DNA of 64,000 bases from Mucilaginibacter sp. (GTDB lineage: Bacteria; Bacteroidota; Bacteroidia; Sphingobacteriales; Sphingobacteriaceae). The translations under genes and the position numbers were made by a program. Positions 7,992-16,777 of this stretch are shown in pieces. The notes under the pieces were generated by a model that saw only the letters and a program-made list of their open reading frames with translations, was not told the DNA's origin and made no database searches. The stretch lies in the NCBI GenBank assembly GCA_028287895.1, contig JAQBOV010000076.1, forward strand, positions 1-64,000, read 5' to 3'. Position 1 is the first letter of the stretch. Every line of letters starts with the position of its first letter.

Positions 7992-10832
7992 ATGCAACCA
8001 TTTAAATTCAATTGGGCTTTTACGGCATTAGGATTAATGCTCACCGTATGTAGTACCAATAGGATAATTGCTCAAACTGCTAAACAAGCACACGATAGCG
8101 TATTGCCATTTGATTCTGCTGTACGAACCGGAAAATTGCCTAATGGCTTTACCTATTACATCCGTCATAACGAAGAGCCGAAGGATCGGGTAATGATGTA
8201 CCTGGTAAACAAAGTCGGATCTGTGCTTGAATCCGATGATCAGCAAGGGCTGGCCCACTTTATGGAGCACATGAGCTTTAATGGCACCAGGCATTTTCCT
8301 AAAAATGAATTAGTGAGCTATCTGCAGCAATCGGGAGTCCGTTTTGGCGCCGACCTTAATGCTCATACAGCTTTTGATGAAACTGTTTACGAGTTGCCTT
8401 TGCCAACTGATAAGCCAGAGATACTTAAAAATGGTATACAGATCATGCGCGACTGGGCGCAGGATGCAACGCTTGACCCCGTAGAAATAGATAAGGAACG
8501 TGGCGTGGTACTGGAAGAAAAACGATTGGGCAAAGGCGCTAATGAAAGAATGCAAAGACAATACTTGCCTGTATTGCTTAATAACTCGCGCTACAGTTTG
8601 CGGATGCCCATAGGGATTGATGAAGTGTTGAATAACTTTAAGCCGGACGCCATTAAACGCTTTTATAAAGACTGGTACAGGCCCGACTTACAAGCACTTA
8701 TCATTGTGGGTGACATTGATGTAAACCAGATGGAAGCAAGCATCAAGGCTAAATTCAGCGATTTGAAAAATCCTGTCAATGAAAAAGCGAGGACAAAATA
8801 TACTGTTTCATTAAGCGGCAATAACCAGTTTTTGGCAGTGGCTGATAAGGAAATGCCTGTGACAGTAGCACAGGTGATGATAAAACACGTGGCGCTTTCC
8901 TTACGAACTGCAGCAGATTATCGTGCCAATATTATCCGTGAGCTGTTTAACCAAATGCTGGATAACCGCTATAATGAATTATTGCACAAGGCAAATCCGC
9001 CGTTTGCACAGGGTGGCGCCGCAATAAATGATTTTATTGGAGGTATCGATAGCTATGACCTGTCGGTCATAGCGAAACCTCGCGAACTTGAAAGTGGCTT
9101 TAAAGCTGCATGGCGGGAAACCGAGCGATTGAAAAGATTTGGTTTTACAGCCACCGAACTTGAAAGGGCGAAAGCGTCGTACCTTAGTCAGCTGGAGAGT
9201 GCATTAAATGAACAGCACAAAACAAATTCGGCAAGTTATGTTAAAGAGTACCAGCAATATTTTTTAAAAGGCACCGCATCCCCGGGTATTAGAACACAAT
9301 ATGCATTAACAAAAACAGCTATGCCTGGTATTACACTTGATGAAGTTAATTCGTTTGCGAAAGTTCAGATAACTGATAAAAACCGGGATATATTGGTGCT
9401 GGCTCCGGAGGGTGAAAAAGCTGCATTGCCAAATGAACAGACATTTTTAACCTGGATAAAAGCGGTAGAGCAAGAAAATATACTGCCATTTAAAGATGAG
9501 TTTAGCATCCAGCAACTTTTATCAAAAAGCCCCGTGCCCGGAAAAGTGACCGGTGAGTTAAAGGATACCGTATCAGGCGTTACCACGGTTAAACTGAGCA
9601 ACGGCGTAATAGTGTTGTTGAAACCTACCCATTTTAAGGACAACGAAATATTATTTACCGGCTTTTCAAACGGTGGCACATCGCTGTATAGCGATGCTGA
9701 TTATCAGGCTGCATCAAATGCCGGGAATATAATCCCTTCTTTTGGTGCCGGTAAGTATTCATTAACCGAATTGAATAAATACATGGCAGATAAACAGCTG
9801 GGAGTACAGCCGTTTATTGACGAGCGTATACAGGGCGTTAGGGGCGGGGCCACTCCAAAAGACCTGGAAACAGCGCTTACGCTGCTTTATGCTTATTTTG
9901 CCGAGCCAAGAAAAGATAAAGGCCTATTTGAAAGTGTTATTAACCGCTCGAAAGCCGCTATTGCCAATAGGGGTAATGATCCTTCAAATGTGTTTAAAGA
10001 TTCAGTAAGCGCTATTCTGGGCAATTATAACATTCGTCGTACAGGCCCAACAATTGAAAAGTTAAACCAGATAGACCTAGATAAAACTTACCATATATAC
10101 CGGGAACGTTTTGGAGATGCATCGGGATTCGTGTTCACATTTGTTGGTAATTTTTACAACAAGACAATCACACCATTATTAGAAAAATACCTCGGGTCGC
10201 TTCCTGCAAGCGGGAGTAACCAGGCCGCAAAAGATCTTGGCATACAGATACCTAAGGGCAGGATTGAAAAAACTATTTATAAAGGTACTGAGCCAAAGGC
10301 AACCATTGAGCTTATCTGGTCAGGCGATTTTAATTATACCCAACAGGATCTAATTGCTTTAGATGCACTCAAGGAGTGCTTGCAGATCCGTTTGATAGAA
10401 AGATTGCGGGAGGATGAAAGCGGCGTTTATGCGCCCGCTGCTTTCCAATCGGGCACTAAATTGCCAAATCCATACTACAGATTAGGGGTGTACTTTGGCT
10501 GTGACCCGAAGAACGTGGAGAAACTTATCGCTTCAACTCAGAACGAGATAGATAAATTAAAAGCGCAGGGCCCTCCTGAACTCAATGTCGATAAATGGAA
10601 AGCAGAAGCGCTGCGCGTGCATGAAAGCGCGCTTACGAATAACAAATGGTGGCTTAGCTACCTTAATGGCCAAAAAGTAAACCAGGAGGGGATTGATGGT
10701 TATAGAAGCTACCCAACCGATGTAAATACAATAACCCCTGCTTTAGTACAGCAGGCAGCAAAGAAATACTTATCGGGAGCAAATTATATAAAGGTTGTGA
10801 TGCTGCCGGAAAGTAGCATGCCAGCTAAATAA
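7992..10832 (+). CDS. M16-family zinc metallopeptidase (two-domain, secreted)
   Basis: Insulinase/pitrilysin-family peptidase, probably periplasmic: an N-terminal hydrophobic stretch ending near IIAQ (residue 28) looks like a signal peptide. The inverted zinc motif HXXEH is present as HFMEH (H89, E92, H93), with the distal glutamate about 76 residues on in the KERGVVLEEKR segment. The 946 aa fit the M16 arrangement of an active N-terminal half and an inactive C-terminal half (LSNGVIVLLKPTHFKDNEI opens the second half; LIERLREDESGVYAPA is typical of it). It lies 69 nt after the ABC permease gene on the same strand. M16 peptidases often accompany SusC/SusD pairs, which suggests peptide degradation, but the substrate is unknown. 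Confidence 0.93.
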   Translation: MQPFKFNWAFTALGLMLTVCSTNRIIAQTAKQAHDSVLPFDSAVRTGKLPNGFTYYIRHNEEPKDRVMMYLVNKVGSVLESDDQQGLAHFMEHMSFNGTRHFPKNELVSYLQQSGVRFGADLNAHTAFDETVYELPLPTDKPEILKNGIQIMRDWAQDATLDPVEIDKERGVVLEEKRLGKGANERMQRQYLPVLLNNSRYSLRMPIGIDEVLNNFKPDAIKRFYKDWYRPDLQALIIVGDIDVNQMEASIKAKFSDLKNPVNEKARTKYTVSLSGNNQFLAVADKEMPVTVAQVMIKHVALSLRTAADYRANIIRELFNQMLDNRYNELLHKANPPFAQGGAAINDFIGGIDSYDLSVIAKPRELESGFKAAWRETERLKRFGFTATELERAKASYLSQLESALNEQHKTNSASYVKEYQQYFLKGTASPGIRTQYALTKTAMPGITLDEVNSFAKVQITDKNRDILVLAPEGEKAALPNEQTFLTWIKAVEQENILPFKDEFSIQQLLSKSPVPGKVTGELKDTVSGVTTVKLSNGVIVLLKPTHFKDNEILFTGFSNGGTSLYSDADYQAASNAGNIIPSFGAGKYSLTELNKYMADKQLGVQPFIDERIQGVRGGATPKDLETALTLLYAYFAEPRKDKGLFESVINRSKAAIANRGNDPSNVFKDSVSAILGNYNIRRTGPTIEKLNQIDLDKTYHIYRERFGDASGFVFTFVGNFYNKTITPLLEKYLGSLPASGSNQAAKDLGIQIPKGRIEKTIYKGTEPKATIELIWSGDFNYTQQDLIALDALKECLQIRLIERLREDESGVYAPAAFQSGTKLPNPYYRLGVYFGCDPKNVEKLIASTQNEIDKLKAQGPPELNVDKWKAEALRVHESALTNNKWWLSYLNGQKVNQEGIDGYRSYPTDVNTITPALVQQAAKKYLSGANYIKVVMLPESSMPAK

Positions 10833-10888
10833 CTATAATTTATTTACCCTGATGACCCAGCCACATTGCTGATCTATAATTAAACAGA

Positions 10889-10930
10889 ATGAAAATTCTT
10901 TGGAAAAATATAATTAAAAGACCCTCCTGA
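10889..10930 (+). CDS. Candidate tna leader peptide (13 codons, one Trp)
   Basis: Mini-ORF MKILWKNIIKRPS ending in TGA, 56 nt upstream of the tryptophanase start. It holds a single Trp codon (position 5) and an Arg-Pro near its end. Enterobacterial TnaC leaders likewise have one essential Trp and end in Arg-Pro (W...HRP), though they are longer. The stop codon lies inside a short palindrome (CCTCCTGAGG, 10923-10932), immediately followed by a terminator-like hairpin. This arrangement suggests attenuation, but an ORF this short can arise by chance and no comparative evidence was available. Confidence 0.33.
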   Translation: MKILWKNIIKRPS

Positions 10931-10932
10931 GG

Positions 10933-10959
10933 TGCTGCTCCAATAGCGCAGCAGTTTTT
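10933..10959 (+). terminator. Terminator-like hairpin between M16 peptidase and tnaA
   Basis: Stem TGCTGC (10933-10938) pairs with GCAGCA (10948-10953), followed by a T-run at 10955-10959. It could simply end transcription from the upstream peptidase gene, or act as the attenuator of tnaA, whose start is only 26 nt further on. The CCTC/GAGG palindrome just before it could compete for folding. Confidence 0.55.
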
Positions 10960-10985
10960 ATATTTCCAAATTTTTATTTTTTTTA

Positions 10986-12365
10986 ATGAAGACTATTTTT
11001 GAACCATTTAGGATAAAATCGGTTGAACCGATTTATGTCACCACGCCATCAGAGCGTACCCACTTATTAGAAGAGGCACATTTCAATCCCTTTTTGCTAA
11101 AGGCGCGCGATGTTATTATTGATTTATTAACGGATAGCGGTACGGGCGCCATGAGTAGCCACCAATGGGCAGGAATAATGATGGGCGATGAGAGTTATGC
11201 AGGCAGTGAAAGTTTTTATCGCTTTCAGTCGGCTGTGCATAACATTACCGGCATGCCGCATATTATTCCGGTTCACCAGGGAAGGGCGGCCGAAAAAATT
11301 CTGTTTACCATCACGGGCGGAGCAGGCAAATATGTGTTGAGCAATACCTTGTTCGACACTACCCGGGCGAATATTGAATATTCGGGAGCGGAAGGCATAG
11401 ACCTGCTTTGTGCAGAAGGTAAACAAATGAATGTCGAAGCGCCCTTTAAAGGCAATATGGATACAGAAGCACTAAAGAGCTTCATTAGTAAAAAAGGTGC
11501 TGCAACCGTGGGCATGGTGATCATTACCATAACCAATAACTCGGGGGGAGGCCAGCCGGTTAGCATGGCCAACTTGAAAGAAGTTAAAAGTATTTGCAAT
11601 GCACATCAGATACCATTTTATATTGATGCCTGCCGCTTTGCAGAAAATAGCTACTTTATTAAGCAAAGGGAGCCTGGCTATGAAAATAAGACTGTCTTGC
11701 AGATTGCGCAGGAAACCTTTTCACTTGCTGACGGCTGTACCATGAGCGCCAAAAAAGATGCCTTTGCTAATATTGGCGGCTTTTTAGCGATGAGGGATGA
11801 TAAACTTGCAGAAGAAAGCCGCAACTTATTAATTATTACTGAAGGCTTTCCTACATACGGCGGCCTCGCAGGCCGTGATCTGGAAGCTATAGCTATCGGA
11901 CTGGAAGAAATTGTAAAAGAAGATTATCTCCAATACCGCATTCGCAGCATTGCCTATCTTGGTGAAAAATTAGACAAAGAAAACATCCCTTATCTGAAAC
12001 CTACCGGTGGTCATGCTTTATATCTGGACGCCAAAAGCTTTTTACCGCACATTTCTTCGGAACAATACCCTGGGCAGGCTTTGTCATGCGCACTGTATTT
12101 GACAGGTGGCATTAGAAGTGTGGAAATAGGGTCTGTTATGTTCGGCAAGTATGATCAGAAAGGTAATCTGATTCCCCATTGCAATGAACTGGTTAGATTG
12201 GCTTTTCCCCGCCGGATGTACACGCAAAGCCACATGGATTACCTTGCCGAAGTAATTCTTGAAGTTTTTAAAAACCGCGAAAATATACCTGGCCTTGAAA
12301 TAACCTATGAAACGCAGTTTTTGCGCCATTTTACTGCAAAATTTAGACCGTTAGATAAAGGTTAA
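10986..12365 (+). CDS. tnaA: Tryptophanase (tryptophan indole-lyase)
   Basis: PLP enzyme splitting L-tryptophan into indole, pyruvate and ammonia. The 459-aa sequence is collinear with tyrosine phenol-lyase and tryptophanase throughout (IDLLTDSGTGAMS, PVHQGRAAE, GGGQPVSMANL, DGCTMSAKKDA with the PLP lysine at K257, YGGLAGRDLEA). Three positions that separate the two enzymes favour tryptophanase: D124 (Thr124 in Citrobacter tyrosine phenol-lyase), I381 (Arg381 there) and H448 in LRHFTAK (Phe448 there, His463 in E. coli TnaA). The residue numbering coincides with that of tyrosine phenol-lyase. No tnaB-type permease lies next to it. A possible leader peptide and hairpin precede it, and a terminator follows at 12530. 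Confidence 0.93.
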   Translation: MKTIFEPFRIKSVEPIYVTTPSERTHLLEEAHFNPFLLKARDVIIDLLTDSGTGAMSSHQWAGIMMGDESYAGSESFYRFQSAVHNITGMPHIIPVHQGRAAEKILFTITGGAGKYVLSNTLFDTTRANIEYSGAEGIDLLCAEGKQMNVEAPFKGNMDTEALKSFISKKGAATVGMVIITITNNSGGGQPVSMANLKEVKSICNAHQIPFYIDACRFAENSYFIKQREPGYENKTVLQIAQETFSLADGCTMSAKKDAFANIGGFLAMRDDKLAEESRNLLIITEGFPTYGGLAGRDLEAIAIGLEEIVKEDYLQYRIRSIAYLGEKLDKENIPYLKPTGGHALYLDAKSFLPHISSEQYPGQALSCALYLTGGIRSVEIGSVMFGKYDQKGNLIPHCNELVRLAFPRRMYTQSHMDYLAEVILEVFKNRENIPGLEITYETQFLRHFTAKFRPLDKG

Positions 12366-12370
12366 AGCAA

Positions 12371-12481
12371 ATGTTAAGAGTTATGGATATGGCAAGGAAT
12401 ACTCATGTGCCCGGACTGCATTATGATGATGACGAAAGTTCCGAGAGTGATCCAATCAGCAGACTTCCGGTCAGCCATTAA
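12371..12481 (+). CDS. Possible 36-aa acidic peptide downstream of tnaA
   Basis: An ATG 6 nt after the tnaA stop opens a 36-codon frame ending at 12481, with an acidic run (HYDDDESSESD). The tight spacing and the terminator after it would allow translation coupled to tnaA. No family is recognised, there is no ribosome binding site of note, and the ORF may be chance. Confidence 0.22.
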   Translation: MLRVMDMARNTHVPGLHYDDDESSESDPISRLPVSH

Positions 12482-12529
12482 TCAATATAAAAAATTATCT
12501 TCTATCGTTCTTTAAGTCAGTTAATAGTA

Positions 12530-12560
12530 AGCATCTGCCCGGAAGACGGATGCTTTTTTA
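12530..12560 (+). terminator. Rho-independent terminator after tnaA
   Basis: Stem AGCATCTG (12530-12537) pairs with CGGATGCT (12547-12554, one G-U pair) around a 9-nt loop, followed by six T residues. It is correctly placed and oriented to end the tnaA transcript. Confidence 0.75.
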
Positions 12561-12794
12561 TGCCGACCGGCTAAAATCTATACTTAGAAATTTTGAGCCC
12601 GGCGACCTCCAGACTACCGCTAAACAAAAAAGTCCTTAATCTTGCGACTAAAGGCTTTTGGATTTAAAATTAAGGTAGCCCGGACAGGACCTCAAACCGC
12701 TTTAAGTTTCGATGCTTAAATCGCTTATTAGGCGCAATTTTTTATCAAATGGTTCGAAAAGTGCCCAGTCTTGGGAGCAAAAAAGCCACTCGAT

Positions 12795-12938
12795 TTACAA
12801 ATTCCCTTGCACCATGATTACCCTTTGATGCGATATGTTTTCATACAAACGATTATAAGCTAACGATTCGCCTGTATACACGGTTGCGCCCTCTGGAACC
12901 ATGTCAGCTATCAAAGCCTCTACAGATGTCTGTTTACG
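12795..12938 (-). pseudogene. Remnant of an IS1595 (ISXO2-like) transposase
   Basis: On the minus strand a 47-codon open stretch between two stop codons reads ...VEALIADMVPEGATVYTGES, then LAYNRLYENISHQRVIMVQG. This matches the pattern of the ISXO2-like DDE domain around its second catalytic Asp (fi.env..gstVyTDe..aY..l...gH..V.H). The catalytic Asp is replaced by Gly (TGES for TDE), and the flanking zinc ribbon, first Asp and C-terminal Asn/Glu region are missing, so this is a short decayed fragment. The rest of 12561-13017 holds no gene that I can support. The family assignment rests on motif memory only. Confidence 0.5.
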
Positions 12939-13017
12939 TTATTTATTTTAGAAGATATTTGTTTGCTTTTGATTTAGACAATTTAAATGTCCCAGGGGTC
13001 AAGGGAATAAGAAGCAA

Positions 13018-13200
13018 TTATTGGGGTTTGAATTTTAAAACCTTATTAATAATATAAAGACATTCATTTTGAAATTTGAGGCAGCAGCCAATGATATTTA
13101 TATGCCCATGTTCATCTATTGAAACCTGCGGGTGCTTCTTATGGTTAGGGCATTCCAACGACTCTATCATTGTTTTGGCAGAGAAGAAAGTTTCTTTCAT
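13018..13200 (-). CDS. Small Cys-containing hypothetical protein (60 aa)
   Basis: A 60-codon frame with ATG at 13200. The product has a CPNHKKHPQVSID segment (Cys/His pair), a short beta-like stretch HINIIGCCLKFQNEC with three more cysteines, and a basic tail. The spacing C-x2-H...CC...C suggests a small metal-binding or redox fold. I recall similar short Bacteroidota proteins of the form CP.HGKHP...CC..F but can name no family. There is no neighbour with which to form an operon. It may be real; coding evidence is moderate. Confidence 0.45.
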   Translation of the reverse strand: MKETFFSAKTMIESLECPNHKKHPQVSIDEHGHINIIGCCLKFQNECLYIINKVLKFKPQ

Positions 13201-13602
13201 TGAAACAAGCGTATTTGATAAGCATTAAATTTAATATAAATTTATATTCTTCTGTTTTAAGAAATTTGATCAATGTCATTTGATATTAAAAAGTTACAAT
13301 ACTTATTTAAAGTCAACGGTTGGGCAGCGCACTTTATAGCTTGAAATCTTACTGAATTATTCCAACTTTAGTTTATTTAATAATTTAATAAAACGGCAAT
13401 CCGGCGATGCCAAAGTTTCCGGTGAAAAGACCCTAAGCATACCCTGAAAACATGGGGTGCTCCATTTTGAAGATATTTCCATTACTTTGAAAGTCGAAAC
13501 GCGCCTGAATATGAACTGAAACTAAATTCTATTTACCGCCAAAACCAAACAATTGCTTTATTGGCCTGAGATAACGATTGCTGTTGTTTTGCAATTGGTG
13601 AT
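13201..13602. other. Intergenic region without a supportable gene
   Basis: About 400 bases between the small Cys protein and the histidine kinase gene. Short plus-strand frames (for example around 13395-13520) look protein-like but are broken by stop codons and match nothing I know. They may be debris of an older gene. No RNA gene or terminator is evident. Confidence 0.4.
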
Positions 13603-16287
13603 TTACTTTCGGCTATTGATCCATTGCCGGGCTAATTCGATTTCGGTAAAATACTGGGTTTTAATAATGCCTGCCATAATATCTATACTTTTTTTTGCCG
13701 ACAACAAGCTGAATCTGCTGGGGGAAAAAATATGTGCGAAATATCTGAGCCCGGCCCTTTCCATCATCGGGAACCATTCATTGCCCACCCATTCCACCGC
13801 ATCCGACCAATTACCCAAAACATGGGTATTATCGTTAACTATCCGATCACACTGATTGCGTGCTAAATAGTCAAGCATTAACATACAACCCCGCTTGACA
13901 GATCCCATATTCTGAAAGCCTGTCCAGTCGGCATCTAATCGATTGTTTCCGGGATGATAGGTAATGGTAATTTTGCTGTCTTTATAGTGAGTCGCAGTTT
14001 GCATTACTGGTTTGGGCGAACTTTCTTTTTCTAATGGCAAACGAAAATAAAAGGTGGAACCTGCGCCCAACTCGCTTTCGATCCAAAAACTTCCCTGATG
14101 CCGCTTCAGTATCTCGGACGAGATGAACAGACCCAGCCCGAGGCCTTCGAAACGCATGGCTGTATTGTCGACCCGGTAGTAACGTTCAAACAATTTATCC
14201 AAATTCTCATTAGCAATCCCGATTCCGAAATCCTTAACGGAGACAATTATGCTGTTTTCTTTAATTTCGCTACCTACGATTATCTTTGTACCAGCAAGCG
14301 AATATTTTGCGGCATTGGTCAGCAAATTATTCATCACCTGCTCAAGGCGGAGGCGGTCGCCCATATAAATGATTTCAGGTGAGTTCTCTAGGATAATCTC
14401 ATGTGTAGTATTGAATTGCATATTGGCAATACTGTCACGGAGTAATTGGCTGAAATTAAAATCCTCCATGGTATAATTCATTTTCCCGGCATTGATCTTA
14501 GTCACATCCAACAAGTCGTCAATAAGCCTTTCCAGCCGGTAAATATGTTCGGCAGATTTCTCAATGAAGCTATTTTTCCGATCTTCATCCTTAGTACGCA
14601 TCATCAGCTGGTTAAATGCTTTAATGCTCGTCAACGGGGTTTTCAGTTCATGGCTGGCAATGGACAAAAACTCATCTTTACGCTGTTCGTTTTTCTTTTG
14701 TTCGTGGATATCCGTGCTCGTGCCAACCCAGAGCTGGATATTTCCGTCGGCATCCTTGTGTGCTTTAAAACGGGAAAGGTGCCACCGGTATTCACCGTCA
14801 AACCCGCGTAAACGGTTTTCCATTTCAATTCCCTCGCCGGTTTGCACTGCCTTTGGCCACTCCGCGGCCGCCATAGCCCGGTCATCCGGGTGCAGTATTT
14901 CCCAGATATGTTCCCGCAGTTTCTCAAAACCGGAAATACCCGTATAGTCGTACCAACCCTGATTGTAATAGGTCGCCCGGCCTTCAGCGTTAGCCGTCCA
15001 TAGTTTGTGTGGTGTGGCATCGGCCAGGAAACGAAATAGTTCACCGCTTTCCTTTAACGCCAGCTCCGCTTTTTTGCGGTCGGTAACATCGACAATAACG
15101 CCGGTGAACATAGAAGGTCTGCCTTCTGAATTAAGTGCTGTTTTTCCTCTGGCAAAGAACCAATGTGTGTCTCCGTTTACAATCGTCCGGTATTCGCTTT
15201 CGTACTGGTCGCCCAAACGTATGGATTCCTTTCTTTTGTGATCTATCAGCGAGCGGTCATCCGGATGGATGCGGCTGCTAAGTTCAGCTTGTTGACAACC
15301 GTTTGGCGGGTAGTCGATCCCAAACATCCGCGATAAATTTTCATCGGGATAAAGTATATCATTTTCGATATCAAAACGCCAGGTGCCTACCAAACCGGAA
15401 GACAAAGCCGATTGAAGCTGGGCCTGGGTCTTTTCCAATTCTTCGTTCAGTCGTGCATTCTCAAGTGCCAGCCCGATATGATTGGCCAGGTTTTGGGCAA
15501 AGCGTAAGTCAGCTGCGTCATAATAAACGCCAGGCTCTGAGGAAATAAAACTAATAACACCGCTGATACGGTCCTTTATGTAGATGGCTACCGTAATGAC
15601 CGATTGGAGGTTCAATCGAAGAACCGCCTCCAGTTGTTCTGGGTTCTTAATTGAAGCCCTGATCATTTCTTCGGTAATGATTGGAAAAAAACTCGGCACG
15701 CCGGTTTTTGCGACCTTGGCCGCACTGTTGTCACTACCGAGATTCGTTGGATAAATTTCCCGGTACTTCCGCGCCCACTGGATCATTTCAGGATCCTCAT
15801 GTGCGAGTACCAATTCTTCCATCTGATTATCCCTGATCAGATCAATACTGAACAAGGTCGCAAACTTCGGAACGATGAGCTTGGAAATTTGCGCGAGTGC
15901 TCCACGCGTGTCCCTGGCCCTTGACAATTCTTCGGTCGCAGTATTGAGATAAGCCAGTAGGTCCTCTTTTTTTTTCAGCATGCTGATGTTTCGGATAAAC
16001 CAATACGTGAGGCTACCCCCGGTGTTATCTGTAAAAAAAGTGGAACTGATCAATACTGTACTTTTGTTACCGGCATTATCCGGTAATTCAAATTCATCGT
16101 CAGACAAGACCGGCTTTACGGGCCCTTTAAAAAGACGTGCGGCCGGTTGCCTTTCATAGGTTAGGCCGGAAAACAAATCCCGTTTCGCTTTACTATTAGC
16201 ATAAACAATCAAGCCATCTGCGTCAAGGGCGATGACACTAGCTGCGCTGTAATCGTGAACATTTTGAAAATCGATGTGACTTAACAT
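13603..16287 (-). CDS. PAS/GAF sensor histidine kinase with C-terminal SpoIIAA/STAS-like domain
   Basis: Cytoplasmic sensor kinase; no convincing transmembrane segment remains if the ATG at 16287 (MLSHIDFQ) is used, which I prefer to the upstream in-frame ATG at 16344. Domain order by residue in the 894-aa product: PAS 10-105, GAF about 125-280, PAS_3 about 295-405, PAS_3 about 415-530 (HPDDR occurs in both), HisKA with SHELKTPLTS (phospho-acceptor His near 546), HATPase with DFGIGIANENLDKLFERYYR and GLGLGLFIS. After the ATPase come about 130 residues (ITYHPGNNRLDADWTGF...WVGNEWFPMMERAGLRYFAHI) that resemble the stand-alone SpoIIAA/STAS-like proteins of Bacteroidota. That fusion is unusual. 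No response regulator gene is adjacent, so this is an orphan kinase. Confidence 0.9.
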   Translation of the reverse strand: MLSHIDFQNVHDYSAASVIALDADGLIVYANSKAKRDLFSGLTYERQPAARLFKGPVKPVLSDDEFELPDNAGNKSTVLISSTFFTDNTGGSLTYWFIRNISMLKKKEDLLAYLNTATEELSRARDTRGALAQISKLIVPKFATLFSIDLIRDNQMEELVLAHEDPEMIQWARKYREIYPTNLGSDNSAAKVAKTGVPSFFPIITEEMIRASIKNPEQLEAVLRLNLQSVITVAIYIKDRISGVISFISSEPGVYYDAADLRFAQNLANHIGLALENARLNEELEKTQAQLQSALSSGLVGTWRFDIENDILYPDENLSRMFGIDYPPNGCQQAELSSRIHPDDRSLIDHKRKESIRLGDQYESEYRTIVNGDTHWFFARGKTALNSEGRPSMFTGVIVDVTDRKKAELALKESGELFRFLADATPHKLWTANAEGRATYYNQGWYDYTGISGFEKLREHIWEILHPDDRAMAAAEWPKAVQTGEGIEMENRLRGFDGEYRWHLSRFKAHKDADGNIQLWVGTSTDIHEQKKNEQRKDEFLSIASHELKTPLTSIKAFNQLMMRTKDEDRKNSFIEKSAEHIYRLERLIDDLLDVTKINAGKMNYTMEDFNFSQLLRDSIANMQFNTTHEIILENSPEIIYMGDRLRLEQVMNNLLTNAAKYSLAGTKIIVGSEIKENSIIVSVKDFGIGIANENLDKLFERYYRVDNTAMRFEGLGLGLFISSEILKRHQGSFWIESELGAGSTFYFRLPLEKESSPKPVMQTATHYKDSKITITYHPGNNRLDADWTGFQNMGSVKRGCMLMLDYLARNQCDRIVNDNTHVLGNWSDAVEWVGNEWFPMMERAGLRYFAHIFSPSRFSLLSAKKSIDIMAGIIKTQYFTEIELARQWINSRK

Positions 16288-16777
16288 AGTAAATACTTGA
16301 TAAAGATATAAAAATGAGGTAACTAAGTAGCCATCGAAGTGCACTAATCCGCTCTTATGGTCAATACGATGAATGACCTTTTGCTAAGCAAAAATCTCAA
16401 GAGTGATTTAACAATTTTGAAAGAAAAAGAAATTATTTCTTTAACTGTCTCCAACTATTCTCTTCAGGATGTTTTTTAAAGACATTTTGACTCAACTCAT
16501 CAAGCGTACATAGATGTGGGGTCGCGGCCTACTTAACCGGTGATTATAATAAGAATGCCTATAACGAAAAAATTGTGGTAATTGTGAACGAGGAAACTTT
16601 GAGCGCAGTTTTTGAACAGTCAAAAAGCTAATTTTCCGATCTGTTAAAAACAGGTGTACATTGCTATTTTCCGAAAATGTACATTGCTACTTTCCATTGA
16701 CAAGAGGACAGGAGCTCCGGAGAGAATTTTATATTGCAGTTTTTTATATTCAGCATAATATTCCTCCTTTTACCAGC
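16288..16777. other. Intergenic region with mobile-element debris
   Basis: Some 490 bases between the kinase gene and the molybdenum hydroxylase operon. A plus-strand frame ending at 16631 (AYLTGDYNKNAYNEK...VNEETLSAVFEQSKS) reads like the C-terminus of a broken gene but was not identified. The IS21-like end repeats at 16655-16702 follow it. Nothing else was found. Confidence 0.4.
16655..16702. repeat. Pair of direct repeats resembling an IS21-family end
   Basis: TGTACATTGCTATTTTCC (16655-16672) recurs as TGTACATTGCTACTTTCC (16678-16695), one mismatch, and the second copy runs into ATTGACA. Read on the minus strand, the block starts with TGTCAATGG. IS21-family elements carry several roughly 20-bp repeats at TGT...ACA ends, so this could be an orphan end; no istA or istB is present in the window. 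Confidence 0.45.

Noticed and set aside
14098..14947. Plus-strand open frames antisense to the histidine kinase gene
   Set aside because: They are shadows of a clearly coding minus-strand gene and match no family.
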